Notes: generated by a model from the sequence alone, not told the origin. Counted from the first letter of the stretch, positions 6,293-13,836 are shown. The stretch is DNA of 16,511 bases from Candidatus Methanofastidiosia archaeon (GCA_003558335.1 PWMA01000081.1:1-16511); one strand, 5' to 3'. A program made the numbers and translations.

Positions 6293-6305
6293 AAGCCGGA
6301 GGCTT
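6293..6305 (+). promoter_or_regulatory. L3 ribosome binding site inside a small hairpin
   Basis: GGAGG (6298-6302), seven bases before the L3 ATG, is a strong Shine-Dalgarno site. It is enclosed by AAGCC (6293-6297) and GGCTT (6301-6305), which can pair across a three-base loop and would partly mask it. Weak in energy, but well placed to tune the first cistron. Confidence 0.5.
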
Positions 6306-6309
6306 AAAA

Positions 6310-7317
6310 ATGGGTGGTAGTGGAAGAAATAAAAAACCCCGTAGTGGTTCCTTGGGATACAGCCCTAGAAAAAGGGCATCAAAGATAGTGCCAACTTTAA
6401 ATACTTGGCCAGAGGTGGATGATGTTAAGATCTTAGACTTTCCCGGCTATAAAGTAGGGATGTCCCATATTTTAAGAATAGATGATAGAAGGTTTACTCT
6501 TACAAAAGGAAAAGAAATGGTGATACCTGTAACTTTAATAGAAACTCCTCCAGTCTACGTTTGTGGAGTCAGGGCATATAAGAATACTCCTTATGGATTT
6601 AAGACTGTTACCGAGGTATGGGCCGAAGGTCCAAAAGAACTTTCAAGATTAAAGACCGTTTCCAAAAAACCTGAAAAAAACCTTTCTAAAATTCAATCAC
6701 TTATAGAAGAAGGCAATGTGGACGAGTTAAGAGCAATTATTTGTACTCAGCCTAAAGTTATCAATTTAAAAAAGAAACCAGAAGTTATGGAAAGTAGCAT
6801 CGGTGGAAAAGATGTTAATGCTAAATTAGAATACCTCAAGAGTATTTTTGGAAAGGAATTAAAGGTTAAAGATGTTTTAGATGAAGGGGAATTTGTCGAT
6901 GTTATTTCAGTTACAAAAGGCAAAGGGTTCCAAGGAGTAGTTAAGAGATGGGGAGTAAAAATACAGCACAGAAAAAGTAATGATGCTAGAAGACACGTGG
7001 GTTCTATAGGCCCATGGCATCCTCCAAAAGTTATGTGGACTGTACCTTTTGCTGGACAGATGGGATTCCAAAAGAGAACTGAGCTGAACAAAAGAATATT
7101 TAGAATATCTAATCCAAAAGACGTTAATATTACTCCCAAAGAAGGATTTAAACATTATGGAGTCTTAAAATCTGATTATACTATGGTAAAAGGTAGTGTA
7201 CCAGGGCCCACAAAGAGAATAATAAGGCTTCGAAAATCCATAAGAGTTCCAGAGAGGAGAACCGGTGGAGTTCCAGAAATTACTTACATATACAAAGCTT
7301 CTACAGGGGAGGCCTAA
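6310..7317 (+). CDS. rpl3: Large subunit ribosomal protein L3 (uL3)
   Basis: A 335-residue protein of the archaeal/eukaryotic L3 type, longer than bacterial L3. The N-terminus GGSGRNKKPRSGSLGYSPRKRA and the segment FPGYKVGMSHI are typical. VTKGKGFQGVVKRWGVK (about 200-216) and the following histidine-rich RRHVGSIGPWHPPKVMWTVPFAGQMG form the central extension that reaches toward the peptidyl transferase centre. L3 is an early 23S rRNA-binding assembly protein. It heads the operon, and its ATG is supported by GGAGG seven bases upstream inside a hairpin after a long leader. It ends three bases before L4, with its own GGGGAGG tail serving as the L4 ribosome binding site. Confidence 0.98.
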   Translation: MGGSGRNKKPRSGSLGYSPRKRASKIVPTLNTWPEVDDVKILDFPGYKVGMSHILRIDDRRFTLTKGKEMVIPVTLIETPPVYVCGVRAYKNTPYGFKTVTEVWAEGPKELSRLKTVSKKPEKNLSKIQSLIEEGNVDELRAIICTQPKVINLKKKPEVMESSIGGKDVNAKLEYLKSIFGKELKVKDVLDEGEFVDVISVTKGKGFQGVVKRWGVKIQHRKSNDARRHVGSIGPWHPPKVMWTVPFAGQMGFQKRTELNKRIFRISNPKDVNITPKEGFKHYGVLKSDYTMVKGSVPGPTKRIIRLRKSIRVPERRTGGVPEITYIYKASTGEA

Positions 7318-7320
7318 ACA

Positions 7321-8091
7321 ATGAAATCCAATGTATATTCAATAACTGGAAAGAAGTTAAAATCGATAGAACTTCCTTCAGTATTTGCTCATGAATACAG
7401 ACCTGACTTAATAAAAAGAGCTGTATTAGCTTCTATAACTCATAGAATACAACCTTGGGGCGTCAGTCCAATTGCAGGAAGAATGACTTCCGCGCACCCT
7501 AGAAGAAAAAATCTTGGAATATCAAGGGTGCCCAGAATGAAATCTGGTCCAAGAAGAGCCGCCTTTGCACCACTTGTTGTTGGAGGAATTGTAGCACACC
7601 CTCCAAAACCTTGGAAAGTTATCAGTGAAAAGATAAACAACAAAGAAAGAACCGTTGCAATTAAATCAGCTATTTCGATAACAGGTAATAAGGAAATGGT
7701 AATGTCCAGAGGTCACAAATTTTTAGATAATGTAGAATTCCCAATAATAGTTGAAAATAAGATTCAAACAGTAAAAAAGACAAAAGACACGAGAGAAATA
7801 TTCAAGAATCTTGGCATTTGGGACGATATAATCAGATCTAAATCTAAAACAATAAGGGCTGGAAAAGGAAAGATGCGAGGGAGAAAATATAAGAAAAAAG
7901 TAGGCCCATTAATAGTTATTGGAAAAGATGCAGGTATAATAAAGGCAGCTAGAAATCATCCTGGAGTAGATATTGTGATGGTTGATAAGTTAAGCGCTGA
8001 ACACCTTGCCCCTGGTACTCATGCAGGAAGGCTCACATTATGGACGGAAGATGCTATAAAGTATCTTTCTAAAAATGAGGTGCTCAAATGA
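7321..8091 (+). CDS. rpl4: Large subunit ribosomal protein L4 (uL4)
   Basis: A 256-residue archaeal L4. Residues about 25-115 contain the extended loop that lines the peptide exit tunnel (RIQPWGVSPIAGRMTSAHPRRK, GPRRAAFAPLVVGG, HPPKPWKVISEKIN). The C-terminal half has the globular RNA-binding domain (SKTIRAGKGKMRGRKYKKKVGPLIVIG, then HLAPGTHAGRLTLWTEDAI). The protein binds 23S rRNA domain I; bacterial L4 also represses its own operon, which is not known for this one. GGGGAGG (7306-7312) supports the ATG. The stop overlaps the L23 start in ATGA, so translation is likely coupled. Confidence 0.98.
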   Translation: MKSNVYSITGKKLKSIELPSVFAHEYRPDLIKRAVLASITHRIQPWGVSPIAGRMTSAHPRRKNLGISRVPRMKSGPRRAAFAPLVVGGIVAHPPKPWKVISEKINNKERTVAIKSAISITGNKEMVMSRGHKFLDNVEFPIIVENKIQTVKKTKDTREIFKNLGIWDDIIRSKSKTIRAGKGKMRGRKYKKKVGPLIVIGKDAGIIKAARNHPGVDIVMVDKLSAEHLAPGTHAGRLTLWTEDAIKYLSKNEVLK

Positions 8092-8351
8092 AGAATCCAC
8101 ATGATGTTATTGTTCATCCGCTTATCACAGAAAAAACTGTGTCTGCTATGGAGAGGTATAATGTATTGACTTTTATAGTTACTATGGGCAGTAATAAACA
8201 GGATATATTCAACGCTGTAGAATCGCTATACGAAGTTGAAGTGGAAAAAGTCAGCACTACAGTTTTGTCTTCAGGGAAGAAAAAGGCATATGTTAAGCTA
8301 AGAGAAGAGTATCCTGCTGATGAAGTAGCAACTAAAATAGGTGTATTTTAA
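8088..8351 (+). CDS. rpl23: Large subunit ribosomal protein L23 (uL23)
   Basis: An 87-residue archaeal L23 with the family entry HPLITEKTVSAMERYNVLTFIV, the helix KQDIFNAVESLYEVEVEKVSTTV and the C-terminal strand KKAYVKLREEY. It sits at the tunnel exit and provides a docking site for SRP and other nascent-chain factors. The ATG overlaps the L4 stop by four bases and follows GAGGTGCT (8077-8084). The stop TAA is merged with AGGTGAT, the ribosome binding site of L2. Confidence 0.98.
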   Translation: MKNPHDVIVHPLITEKTVSAMERYNVLTFIVTMGSNKQDIFNAVESLYEVEVEKVSTTVLSSGKKKAYVKLREEYPADEVATKIGVF

Positions 8352-8361
8352 GGTGATATGA

Positions 8362-9087
8362 GTGGGTAAAAGAATAATTTCACAGAGAAGAGGAAGAGGA
8401 TCTAAAACATACAAAGCCCCTTCTCATAGGTACAAAGGTAAGGTAAAACACAGAATTTACGATAGTCAGGAGAGAGGCGGTGTCACAAAGGGTGTTGTTA
8501 GAGAATTATTTAATGACCCTGGGAGGACTTCACCTGTGGCAAAGATCGTTTTTGAAACTAAAGAAGAAAAATTATTTCTTGTACCTGAAGGAATTAGAAT
8601 TGGCAGCGATGTTTCTACAGGTAACATGGCAGAAGTTCAAATAGGTAATACTCTTCCATTGAAAAATGTTCCAGAAGGAACTTATATTTATAATATAGAA
8701 TCTAAACCAGGAGACGGCGGTAAATTTGTTAGATCTTCTGGCACCTATGCCACTGTAATTGCCCATGATAACAAAAAAACAGTGATACAGTTTCCTTCAG
8801 GTGTAATGAAAACTTTGAATAAGGACTGTAGATGTACAATTGGTGTTGTTGCTGGAGGGGGAAGAAAAGAAAAGCCTTTAGTTAAAGCAGGAAATAAATA
8901 TCATAAACTTAGGAGTAAAGCCACACTTTATCCGAAAGTCAGAGGAGTAGCAATGAATCATCATGATCACCCATTTGGTGGTGGTAACCACAAGCATACA
9001 GGCAAAGGAACAACTTCTTCAAGAAATGCATCACCTGGTAGAAAAGTTGGCCATATAGCTGCAAAAAGAACAGGTAGGAGGCGTTAA
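8362..9087 (+). CDS. rpl2: Large subunit ribosomal protein L2 (uL2)
   Basis: A 241-residue archaeal L2, with N-terminal GKRIISQRRGRGS, the OB-like RNA-binding domain, and the conserved PKVRGVAMNHHDHPFGGGNHKHTG (about 192-215) whose histidine lies near the peptidyl transferase centre. It is needed for subunit joining and 23S rRNA folding. The start is GTG, with AGGTGAT (8351-8357) four bases before it; the ATG at 8358 is out of frame. Alignment with other archaeal L2 N-termini fits GTG. The last codons (AGG AGG CGT TAA) double as the ribosome binding site for S19. Confidence 0.98.
   Translation: MGKRIISQRRGRGSKTYKAPSHRYKGKVKHRIYDSQERGGVTKGVVRELFNDPGRTSPVAKIVFETKEEKLFLVPEGIRIGSDVSTGNMAEVQIGNTLPLKNVPEGTYIYNIESKPGDGGKFVRSSGTYATVIAHDNKKTVIQFPSGVMKTLNKDCRCTIGVVAGGGRKEKPLVKAGNKYHKLRSKATLYPKVRGVAMNHHDHPFGGGNHKHTGKGTTSSRNASPGRKVGHIAAKRTGRRR
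9077..9081 (+). promoter_or_regulatory. S19 ribosome binding site inside the L2 C-terminus
   Basis: GGAGG lies within the last arginine codons of L2, eight bases before a TTG codon at 9090. It decides the S19 start: TTG gives MAKKEFSF, and the next in-frame ATG (9114) would remove residues that belong to the family N-terminus. Confidence 0.7.
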
Positions 9088-9089
9088 GC

Positions 9090-9497
9090 TTGGCCAAGAA
9101 AGAATTTAGTTTCATGGGTAACTCTCTTGAACAGATGGAGAAAATGTCTATGGAAAAGTTGATTGAACTTTTACCATCAAGACAAAGAAGATCTCTAAAG
9201 AGAGGTCTTCCTTTAAGACAGAAAAAATTACTTAAAAATATTAGAGATTCAAAAAAAGAAATGGAAGCTGGAAAAAAGAATGCAGTAAAGACGCACTGTC
9301 GTGATATGATAGTACTTCCTGAAATGATTGGAGTCACTTTAGGAGTCTACAATGGTAAAGAATTCATTGCTGTAGAAATAACTCCTGAAATGGTTGGACA
9401 CTATTTAGGGGAATTTGCACCTTCTAGAAGAAGGGTATCACACGGAGCTCCTGGTGTGGGATCTACAAAGTCTTCCCAATATGTACCATTGAGGTGA
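9090..9497 (+). CDS. rps19: Small subunit ribosomal protein S19 (uS19)
   Basis: A 135-residue archaeal S19. Residues 1-60 form the archaeal N-terminal extension (MEKLIELLPSRQRRSLKRGL), and the core has VKTHCRDMIVLPEMIGVTLGVYNGKEF and the ending GHYLGEFAPSRRRVSHGAPGVGSTKSSQYVPLR. It binds the head of 16S rRNA beside S13. The start codon is TTG, preceded by GGAGG. The stop TGA is inside GAGGTGATC, the ribosome binding site of L22. Confidence 0.97.
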   Translation: MAKKEFSFMGNSLEQMEKMSMEKLIELLPSRQRRSLKRGLPLRQKKLLKNIRDSKKEMEAGKKNAVKTHCRDMIVLPEMIGVTLGVYNGKEFIAVEITPEMVGHYLGEFAPSRRRVSHGAPGVGSTKSSQYVPLR

Positions 9498-9501
9498 TCA
9501 T

Positions 9502-9954
9502 GTGCCCTATTCGAAAACAGATACAGACGAAACTAAAACTGCAAAAGTTTATGGCAAAAATATAGACATGTCTCCTAAACATAGTAGGGAAATATGCAAT
9601 ACGATAAAAGGCATGAAGATAGAACGAGCAATAGATTTACTGGAAAGTACAACCAAATTAGAAACTCCCATACCTTTCAGAAGATATTACAAAAAAATAG
9701 GCCATAAAAAAGGACTTTCAAAATGGTTTGCTGGAAGATATCCAGTAAAAGCATCAAAAAATATCATAAAACTTCTAAAAGAAGTTGAATCAAACGCAGA
9801 ATATAAGGGATTAAACACTACAAAATTGAGGATAATTCATGCTTCTGCCTACAAAGGCAGAGTAATTCCGGCATTTATGCCAAGAGCTTTTGGAAGAGCT
9901 TCCCCAAAAAATCATGAACTCACAAACGTTGAGATAATTGTGGAGGAGAGGTAA
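9502..9954 (+). CDS. rpl22: Large subunit ribosomal protein L22 (uL22)
   Basis: A 150-residue archaeal L22 with the entry SPKHSREICNTIKGMKIERAIDLLE, and the beta-hairpin and C-terminal region KLRIIHASAYKGRVIPAFMPRAFGRASPKN...VEIIVEE that contacts all 23S domains and the exit tunnel. The start is GTG: GAGGTGATC (9491-9499) lies just upstream, while the overlapping ATG at 9500 is out of frame and no other start fits the usual N-terminus. The stop TAA shares its last base with the ATG of S3. Confidence 0.97.
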   Translation: MPYSKTDTDETKTAKVYGKNIDMSPKHSREICNTIKGMKIERAIDLLESTTKLETPIPFRRYYKKIGHKKGLSKWFAGRYPVKASKNIIKLLKEVESNAEYKGLNTTKLRIIHASAYKGRVIPAFMPRAFGRASPKNHELTNVEIIVEER

Positions 9955-10550
9955 TGGCCATTGAGAGAAAATTCATAGATGAAAGCGTTTCCAACTTAAC
10001 AATTGACGAATTCCTTGGAAACTCCTTAAGAAGAGCGGGATATGCAGGGATGGATATTAAGAGGAATCCTCTTGGAACTAGAGTTACAGTTTTTGTCCAG
10101 AAGCCTGGAATCGTCATAGGAAAAAGGGGAAGAGCTATTAAAGATCTAACAGAACAACTTGAAACACATCCATTTAATCTTGAAAATCCTCAGATAGAAG
10201 TCCAACAAATTGAAAATCCTGATCTTAATGCCGATGTAATGGCATTCCAACTTGCTAGCGCTATAGAAAGGGGCGAACATTACAGAAGGGCAGCTTACAA
10301 TTATCTTAGAAGGATTATGAGATCTGGGGCAAAAGGGGCTGAAATTAAAATTTCAGGTAAACTTAGTGGAGAAAGAGGACGTTCAATGAGATTTGCTGAT
10401 GGATATCTAAAAAAATGCGGTGATCCTGCTATTGAACAGGTAAGAGTTGGATATGCTCCTGCAAAAAAGAAACTAGGCACAATTGGAATTGTAATCAAAA
10501 TAATGCCTCAAGATATATCGCTCCCAGATGAAATAAAGATGAAGTCATAG
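9954..10550 (+). CDS. rps3: Small subunit ribosomal protein S3 (uS3)
   Basis: A 198-residue archaeal S3. The N-terminal type II KH domain has PGIVIGKRGRAIKDL, with the GxxG loop G56-KR-G59. The C-terminal domain contains AIERGEHYRRAAYNYLRRIMRSGAKGAEIKISGKLSGERGRSM, the mRNA-entry surface with helicase-like function. It is at the short end of archaeal S3 lengths and lacks a long acidic or lysine tail. The ATG overlaps the L22 stop by one base and follows GGAGAGG. The stop TAG begins the AGGTG site used by L29. Confidence 0.97.
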   Translation: MAIERKFIDESVSNLTIDEFLGNSLRRAGYAGMDIKRNPLGTRVTVFVQKPGIVIGKRGRAIKDLTEQLETHPFNLENPQIEVQQIENPDLNADVMAFQLASAIERGEHYRRAAYNYLRRIMRSGAKGAEIKISGKLSGERGRSMRFADGYLKKCGDPAIEQVRVGYAPAKKKLGTIGIVIKIMPQDISLPDEIKMKS

Positions 10551-10557
10551 GTGTTGA

Positions 10558-10770
10558 ATGATGGCTATATATAAAGTAGATGATATAAGAGATCTTTCAA
10601 TTGAAGAAATAGAAAACAACATAGACGAACTAAAAAGCGAACTTTCAAAAGAAAGATCTTTACTTGCTACTGGTAGTGCACCAGAAAATCCTGGAAGAAT
10701 AAGAGAACTTAGAAGGACAATAGCAAGATTGAAAACAATAAAGGGTGAGAAGGAGAAACAAAATGAGTGA
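10558..10770 (+). CDS. rpl29: Large subunit ribosomal protein L29 (uL29)
   Basis: A 70-residue L29 made of two helices: IRDLSIEEIENNIDELKSELSKERSLLATG and NPGRIRELRRTIARLKTIKGEKE. It binds near the tunnel exit next to L23. Two adjacent ATG codons exist (10558 and 10561); AGGTG (10549-10553) is seven bases before the second, which may be the real start. Its end overlaps the start of aIF1 by eight bases. Confidence 0.95.
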   Translation: MMAIYKVDDIRDLSIEEIENNIDELKSELSKERSLLATGSAPENPGRIRELRRTIARLKTIKGEKEKQNE

Positions 10771-11071
10771 GATTTGCGCAGTTTGTGGCCTTCCTAACGA
10801 TCTTTGTGTTTGCGAAGAAATCGCTAGAGAAGAGCAACAAATACGAATTTTCACCGAAAGAAGAAGATTTGGAAAACTTATGACGGTCGTTGATGGGATT
10901 GATTCCTCGAATATCGATATCAAGGACCTTTGTACAAAACTAAAGACAAAATGTGCGTGTGGAGGAACTTCAAAAGATGGGAAGATAGAACTTCAAGGAG
11001 ATCATAAGAAAAAAGTTAAGAAAATACTAGTTGACCTTGGATTTAGTAAAAACATGATTGTAGTTTCATGA
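10763..11071 (+). CDS. Translation initiation factor aIF1 (SUI1 family)
   Basis: A 102-residue SUI1/eIF1 homologue. An N-terminal zinc-ribbon-like knuckle has C5-AV-C8 and C15-V-C17 (SEICAVCGLPNDLCVCEE). The SUI1 fold follows: FGKLMTVVDGID, LCTKLKTKCACGGTSKDGKIELQGDHKKKVKKIL, FSKNMIVVS. The factor controls start-codon selection on the 30S subunit. The longest frame begins at GTG 10745, but the ATG at 10763 is preferred, because AAGGAGA (10750-10756) lies six bases upstream and MSEICAVCGLP matches family N-termini. The stop overlaps Rnp1 in ATGA. Confidence 0.95.
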   Translation: MSEICAVCGLPNDLCVCEEIAREEQQIRIFTERRRFGKLMTVVDGIDSSNIDIKDLCTKLKTKCACGGTSKDGKIELQGDHKKKVKKILVDLGFSKNMIVVS

Positions 11072-11301
11072 AGCATATAGCTATCTTAGGAAAAAAAGTT
11101 GAGATAATCCAAAGCTCAAACAGATATGATGTTGGAATCAAAGGAATAGTAATTGAGGATACAAAAAATACTATAAAAGTAAGAACAGAAAATAAAGTAA
11201 AAATATTGCCAAAAAAGAATATAACCCTCATAATTAATGATAAAAAAATTGATGGTAATCTACTCATAGGAAAGGAAGAAGAAAGAATCAAGAGGATGTG
11301 A
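11068..11301 (+). CDS. rnp1: Ribonuclease P protein component 1 (Rpp29/Pop4 homologue)
   Basis: A 77-residue protein with the Rpp29 Sm-like barrel: HIAILGKKVEIIQSSNRYDVGIKGIVIEDTKNTIKVRTENKVKILPKKNITLII. It is a protein subunit of archaeal RNase P, which trims tRNA 5' leaders, and it normally pairs with Rpp21. It is compact, without the long tails of eukaryotic Pop4. Its place between aIF1 and S17 is the usual archaeal one. The ATG overlaps the aIF1 stop by four bases, so translation is probably coupled; no strong separate ribosome binding site is seen. Confidence 0.93.
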   Translation: MKHIAILGKKVEIIQSSNRYDVGIKGIVIEDTKNTIKVRTENKVKILPKKNITLIINDKKIDGNLLIGKEEERIKRM

Positions 11302-11302
11302 T

Positions 11303-11617
11303 GTGATGATCGGCATCGATGTAAAAGAGCCTAAAAAAAATTGCAATAATGAAAAATGTCCATTTCACGGGAATTTACCTGTCAGGGGAAAATTGATGGA
11401 AGGCATAGTTGTTAGTGACAAGATGCATAACACTATAGTCGTTAAGAAAGATTTTATGAAGAAACTTGATAAGTTTGAGAGGTTTGAAAAAAGAAGCATG
11501 AAAATTTCAGCCCATATACCTGATTGCATGGCTGCCAAAACAGGCGATACCGTGAAAATAATGGAGTGCAGACCATTAAGTAAGACGAAGCAGTTTGTTG
11601 TAGTTGAGGTGATCTAA
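11303..11617 (+). CDS. rps17: Small subunit ribosomal protein S17 (uS17)
   Basis: A 104-residue archaeal S17 with the archaeal N-terminus GIDVKEPKKNCNNEKCPFHG (two cysteines and a histidine) and the OB-fold VRGKLMEGIVVSDKMHNTIVVKKDF, SMKISAHIPDCMAAKTGDTVKIMECRPLSKTKQFVVVEV. It binds 16S rRNA early in assembly. GTG at 11303 and ATG at 11306 are both possible; GAGG (11292-11295) is seven bases before the GTG and ten before the ATG. The stop TAA shares one base with the L14 ATG. Confidence 0.96.
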   Translation: MMIGIDVKEPKKNCNNEKCPFHGNLPVRGKLMEGIVVSDKMHNTIVVKKDFMKKLDKFERFEKRSMKISAHIPDCMAAKTGDTVKIMECRPLSKTKQFVVVEVI

Positions 11618-12039
11618 TGGCAAAAGGTGCAGGAGCTACTCGAGGAAGATCTACTGTAAGACCAGGTAGATTTCATACAACTGGAACGCGACTGATATGT
11701 GCCGATAACACAGGTGCAAAAGAGCTTGAAATTGTAGCAGTAATTAACTACAAAGGTGTTTCAAGAAGGTACCCAAAAGCTGGCATTGGGGACATGGTAA
11801 TGGTATCTGTAAAAAAAGGAAGGCCTGATGTGAAAAAGAAAATATTGCCTGCAGTCATAGTTAGGCAGAGAAAAGAATACAAGAGAATAGACGGTACAAG
11901 AATTAAATTTGAAGATAACGCAGCCATCATAACTGGCGAAGATGGCGTTCCTAAAGGCTCTGAAGTAAGGGGCCCTGTTGCTAAAGAAGCCGTTGAAAAA
12001 TGGGTTAGAATTGGCAATGTTTCAAGTATTATAGTTTAG
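11617..12039 (+). CDS. rpl14: Large subunit ribosomal protein L14 (uL14)
   Basis: A 140-residue archaeal L14. The core is TTGTRLICADNTGAKELEIVAVINYKG, GIGDMVMVSVKKGRPDVKKKILPAVIVRQRKEYKRIDGTRIKFEDNAAIIT and the end GPVAKEAVEKWVRIGNVSSIIV. The N-terminal stretch AKGAGATRGRSTVRPGRFH is basic and fits the archaeal type. It sits at the subunit interface and forms intersubunit bridges. GAGGTGATC (11606-11614) supports the ATG, which overlaps the S17 stop by one base. Confidence 0.98.
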   Translation: MAKGAGATRGRSTVRPGRFHTTGTRLICADNTGAKELEIVAVINYKGVSRRYPKAGIGDMVMVSVKKGRPDVKKKILPAVIVRQRKEYKRIDGTRIKFEDNAAIITGEDGVPKGSEVRGPVAKEAVEKWVRIGNVSSIIV

Positions 12040-12047
12040 AGGGTGAT
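12040..12047 (+). promoter_or_regulatory. Ribosome binding site that sets the L24 start
   Basis: AGGGTGAT directly follows the L14 stop and lies seven bases before the ATG at 12055. The in-frame GTG at 12043 is part of this site, so it is unlikely to be the start. Confidence 0.7.
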
Positions 12048-12054
12048 TAATATA

Positions 12055-12420
12055 ATGAAAAAATATTCAGAAAAACCATCAAAACAACGAAAAAGACATT
12101 TTAATGCACCACTTCACAAAAAACATAGTTTGGTGTCTTCTCATATAGCTCCAACTCTTAGAGGTAAGATAAATTCAAGATCATTGCCACTAAGAAAAGG
12201 TGATAAAGTTAGAGTAATGAGGGGGGATTTCAAAGATCATGAAGGTGAAATAACAAAAGTGGACTTGAAAGCAATTAAGGTGTACGTAGAGGGTGCAAAT
12301 ATAGAAAAGACTGATGGAACCAAAGTTCAGTATCCTATACATCCCTCAAACTTAGAGATTATTGACATTGACAGAAAAGATGATATGAGGGATAGAGCTA
12401 TTAAAAGAAAGGGAGAATAA
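12055..12420 (+). CDS. rpl24: Large subunit ribosomal protein L24 (uL24)
   Basis: A 121-residue archaeal L24 starting MKKYSEKPSKQRKRHFNAPLHKK, followed by the KOW motif RKGDKVRVMRGDFKDHEGEITKVDLKAIKVYVEG and the C-terminal VQYPIHPSNLEIIDID. It binds the 5' part of 23S rRNA and starts large-subunit assembly. A longer frame from GTG 12043 exists but overlaps the ribosome binding site. The stop TAA is joined to AAGGTGGT, the site for S4e. Confidence 0.97.
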   Translation: MKKYSEKPSKQRKRHFNAPLHKKHSLVSSHIAPTLRGKINSRSLPLRKGDKVRVMRGDFKDHEGEITKVDLKAIKVYVEGANIEKTDGTKVQYPIHPSNLEIIDIDRKDDMRDRAIKRKGE

Positions 12421-12429
12421 GGTGGTAAA

Positions 12430-13143
12430 GTGGCGAGAAAAGGACAGAGGAAATCATTAAAAAGATTATTTGCTCCAAAAAATTGGAGAATTGAGAGAAA
12501 AGTTAAGGAATGGACTGTAAAACCTATCCCAGGACCTCATTCAAAGGAGGTTTCAATCCCAGTTACAATCTTACTTAGAGATTATCTTGGTTATGCAACA
12601 AATAGAAAAGAGGTTAATTTCATCTTAAACAATGGAAATGTCCTTGTAAATGGTAGGCCAGTTAAAGATTCTAGCTTTCCTGTAGGGATTATGGACGTTA
12701 TAGAAATTCCTAAAACGAAAGAATATTTCAGAGTATTATTCGATAATAAAGGATCTATAAATCTTCTTAAAATTGATAAATCTGAAAAAAATACTAAGTT
12801 ATGTAAATTGATTAATAAAAAAGTGATTAAAGGAAACAAACTTCAACTAAATCTTCACGATGGAACAAACTTATTGTCAGATGAAAAGTATTCAACATCT
12901 TCAACTCTGGTAATGAATGTTCCCGATATGAAGGTTGTAGATTCGCTTGAATTTAAAGAAGGTTATATTGGATTGGTTATTAAAGGTAAAAACGTTTCAA
13001 AGATAGGTAAGATTTCAAAGATAACTCCATTTGGAATATATAAAGACGCAGTATTATTAGAATCAGGAGATGACAAGTTCCAAACATTAAAAGATTATGT
13101 GCTTGTTGTTGGCAAAGATTCTCCCATAATAAAACTTGAGTGA
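12430..13143 (+). CDS. rps4e: Small subunit ribosomal protein S4e (eS4)
   Basis: A 237-residue protein of the archaeal/eukaryotic S4e family, absent from bacteria. N-terminal ARKGQRKSLKRLFAPKNWRIERK is followed by an S4-like RNA-binding domain (VTILLRDYLGYATNRKEVNFILNNGNVLVNGRPVKD), a central domain, and a KOW-like end. It binds 16S rRNA. The start is GTG with AAGGTGGT (12419-12426) just upstream, and no better in-frame codon is seen. The stop TGA is three codons ahead of the ATG chosen for L5. Confidence 0.97.
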   Translation: MARKGQRKSLKRLFAPKNWRIERKVKEWTVKPIPGPHSKEVSIPVTILLRDYLGYATNRKEVNFILNNGNVLVNGRPVKDSSFPVGIMDVIEIPKTKEYFRVLFDNKGSINLLKIDKSEKNTKLCKLINKKVIKGNKLQLNLHDGTNLLSDEKYSTSSTLVMNVPDMKVVDSLEFKEGYIGLVIKGKNVSKIGKISKITPFGIYKDAVLLESGDDKFQTLKDYVLVVGKDSPIIKLE

Positions 13144-13154
13144 GGCTTGCAAAA

Positions 13155-13685
13155 ATGGAAGATATACAAAAAAATTGGGAAAATCCTATGAAAAAACCAT
13201 ACCTGTCAAAAGTAACGGTCAATATTGGTGTTGGTGAATCAGGAGAGCCTCTAGAAAAAGCTAAGTCTCTCCTTGAATTTCTTACTGGACAGGCACCTAT
13301 TAGGAATATTGCCAAACAAACCAATAAAGACTTTGCTATTCGAAAAAGTGAACCTATTGCAGTTTCTGTTACACTAAGAAAGGAAAAAGCCATCAAATTC
13401 CTTATGAGAGCGTTGGAAGCCGTTGATTTTAATATAAAAGAAAGAAGTTTTGATAATCAAGGTAATTTCTCTTTTGGCATAAAGGAACACATTGATCTTC
13501 CTGATGTCCAATATGATCCAGATGTTGGTATATTTGGAATGGACGTTTGTGTTAATCTTCAAAAGAGAGGATTTAGAGTTAAAGAGAGAAGAATTAAAAA
13601 GAGCAACATAGCCAGAAAACATCAGTTGACAAAAGAAGAGGGGATACTGTTCGCTAAACAAGAGTTTGGGGTGAGCATAATATGA
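13155..13685 (+). CDS. rpl5: Large subunit ribosomal protein L5 (uL5)
   Basis: A 176-residue archaeal L5: MKKPYLSKVTVNIGVGESGEPLEKAKSLLEFLTGQAPIRNIAKQTNKDFAIRKSEPI, then VSVTLRKEKAIKFLMRALEAVDFNIKERSFDNQGNFSFGIKEHIDLPDV. It binds 5S rRNA and P-site tRNA in the central protuberance. The frame extends to a GTG at 13140 that overlaps the S4e stop but has no ribosome binding site; the ATG at 13155 follows GAGG (13142-13145) and is preferred. The end overlaps the S14 ATG by four bases. Confidence 0.96.
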   Translation: MEDIQKNWENPMKKPYLSKVTVNIGVGESGEPLEKAKSLLEFLTGQAPIRNIAKQTNKDFAIRKSEPIAVSVTLRKEKAIKFLMRALEAVDFNIKERSFDNQGNFSFGIKEHIDLPDVQYDPDVGIFGMDVCVNLQKRGFRVKERRIKKSNIARKHQLTKEEGILFAKQEFGVSII

Positions 13686-13825
13686 ATAAAAAATTTGGAA
13701 TAGGCTCAAGAACATGTAGGAGATGTGGCACCCATCGTGCAGTCATCCGTAGATATGATCTTATGGTCTGCAGACGTTGCTTTAGAGAAGTTGCTAAAAA
13801 AATTGGTTTCAAAAAATATCATTAG
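13682..13825 (+). CDS. rps14: Small subunit ribosomal protein S14 (uS14), zinc-binding
   Basis: A short 47-residue gene, easily missed by length cut-offs. The protein starts MNKKFGIGSRTCRRCG and ends REVAKKIGFKKYH. Two CxxC pairs (C12/C15 and C30/C33) form the zinc ribbon of the zinc-type S14, which is usual for archaea; the segment between them is THRAVIRRYDLMV. It belongs to the head of the 30S subunit near S3 and S19. The ATG overlaps the L5 stop in ATGA. The stop TAG is merged with AGGTGATT, the ribosome binding site for S8. The reverse-strand frame over this region is a shadow. Confidence 0.96.
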   Translation: MNKKFGIGSRTCRRCGTHRAVIRRYDLMVCRRCFREVAKKIGFKKYH

Positions 13826-13836
13826 GTGATTGAAAA

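Noticed and set aside
6140..6309. A tRNA or other known structured RNA in the leader before L3
   Set aside because: The string GGCTCGATAC looked faintly like a T-arm, but no cloverleaf, acceptor stem or terminal CCA-compatible pairing can be formed around it.
8939..9337. 132-residue minus-strand frame across L2/S19
   Set aside because: It is antisense to two certain ribosomal genes, with low-complexity leucine/phenylalanine/serine-rich content and no start signals.
10745..10762. Upstream GTG start for aIF1 giving MRRRNKM
   Set aside because: These codons are the ribosome binding region itself (AAGGAGA), and the family N-terminus begins at the downstream ATG.
13140..13154. GTG start for L5 overlapping the S4e stop
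   Set aside because: No Shine-Dalgarno site precedes it, while GAGG stands at a workable distance from the ATG at 13155.
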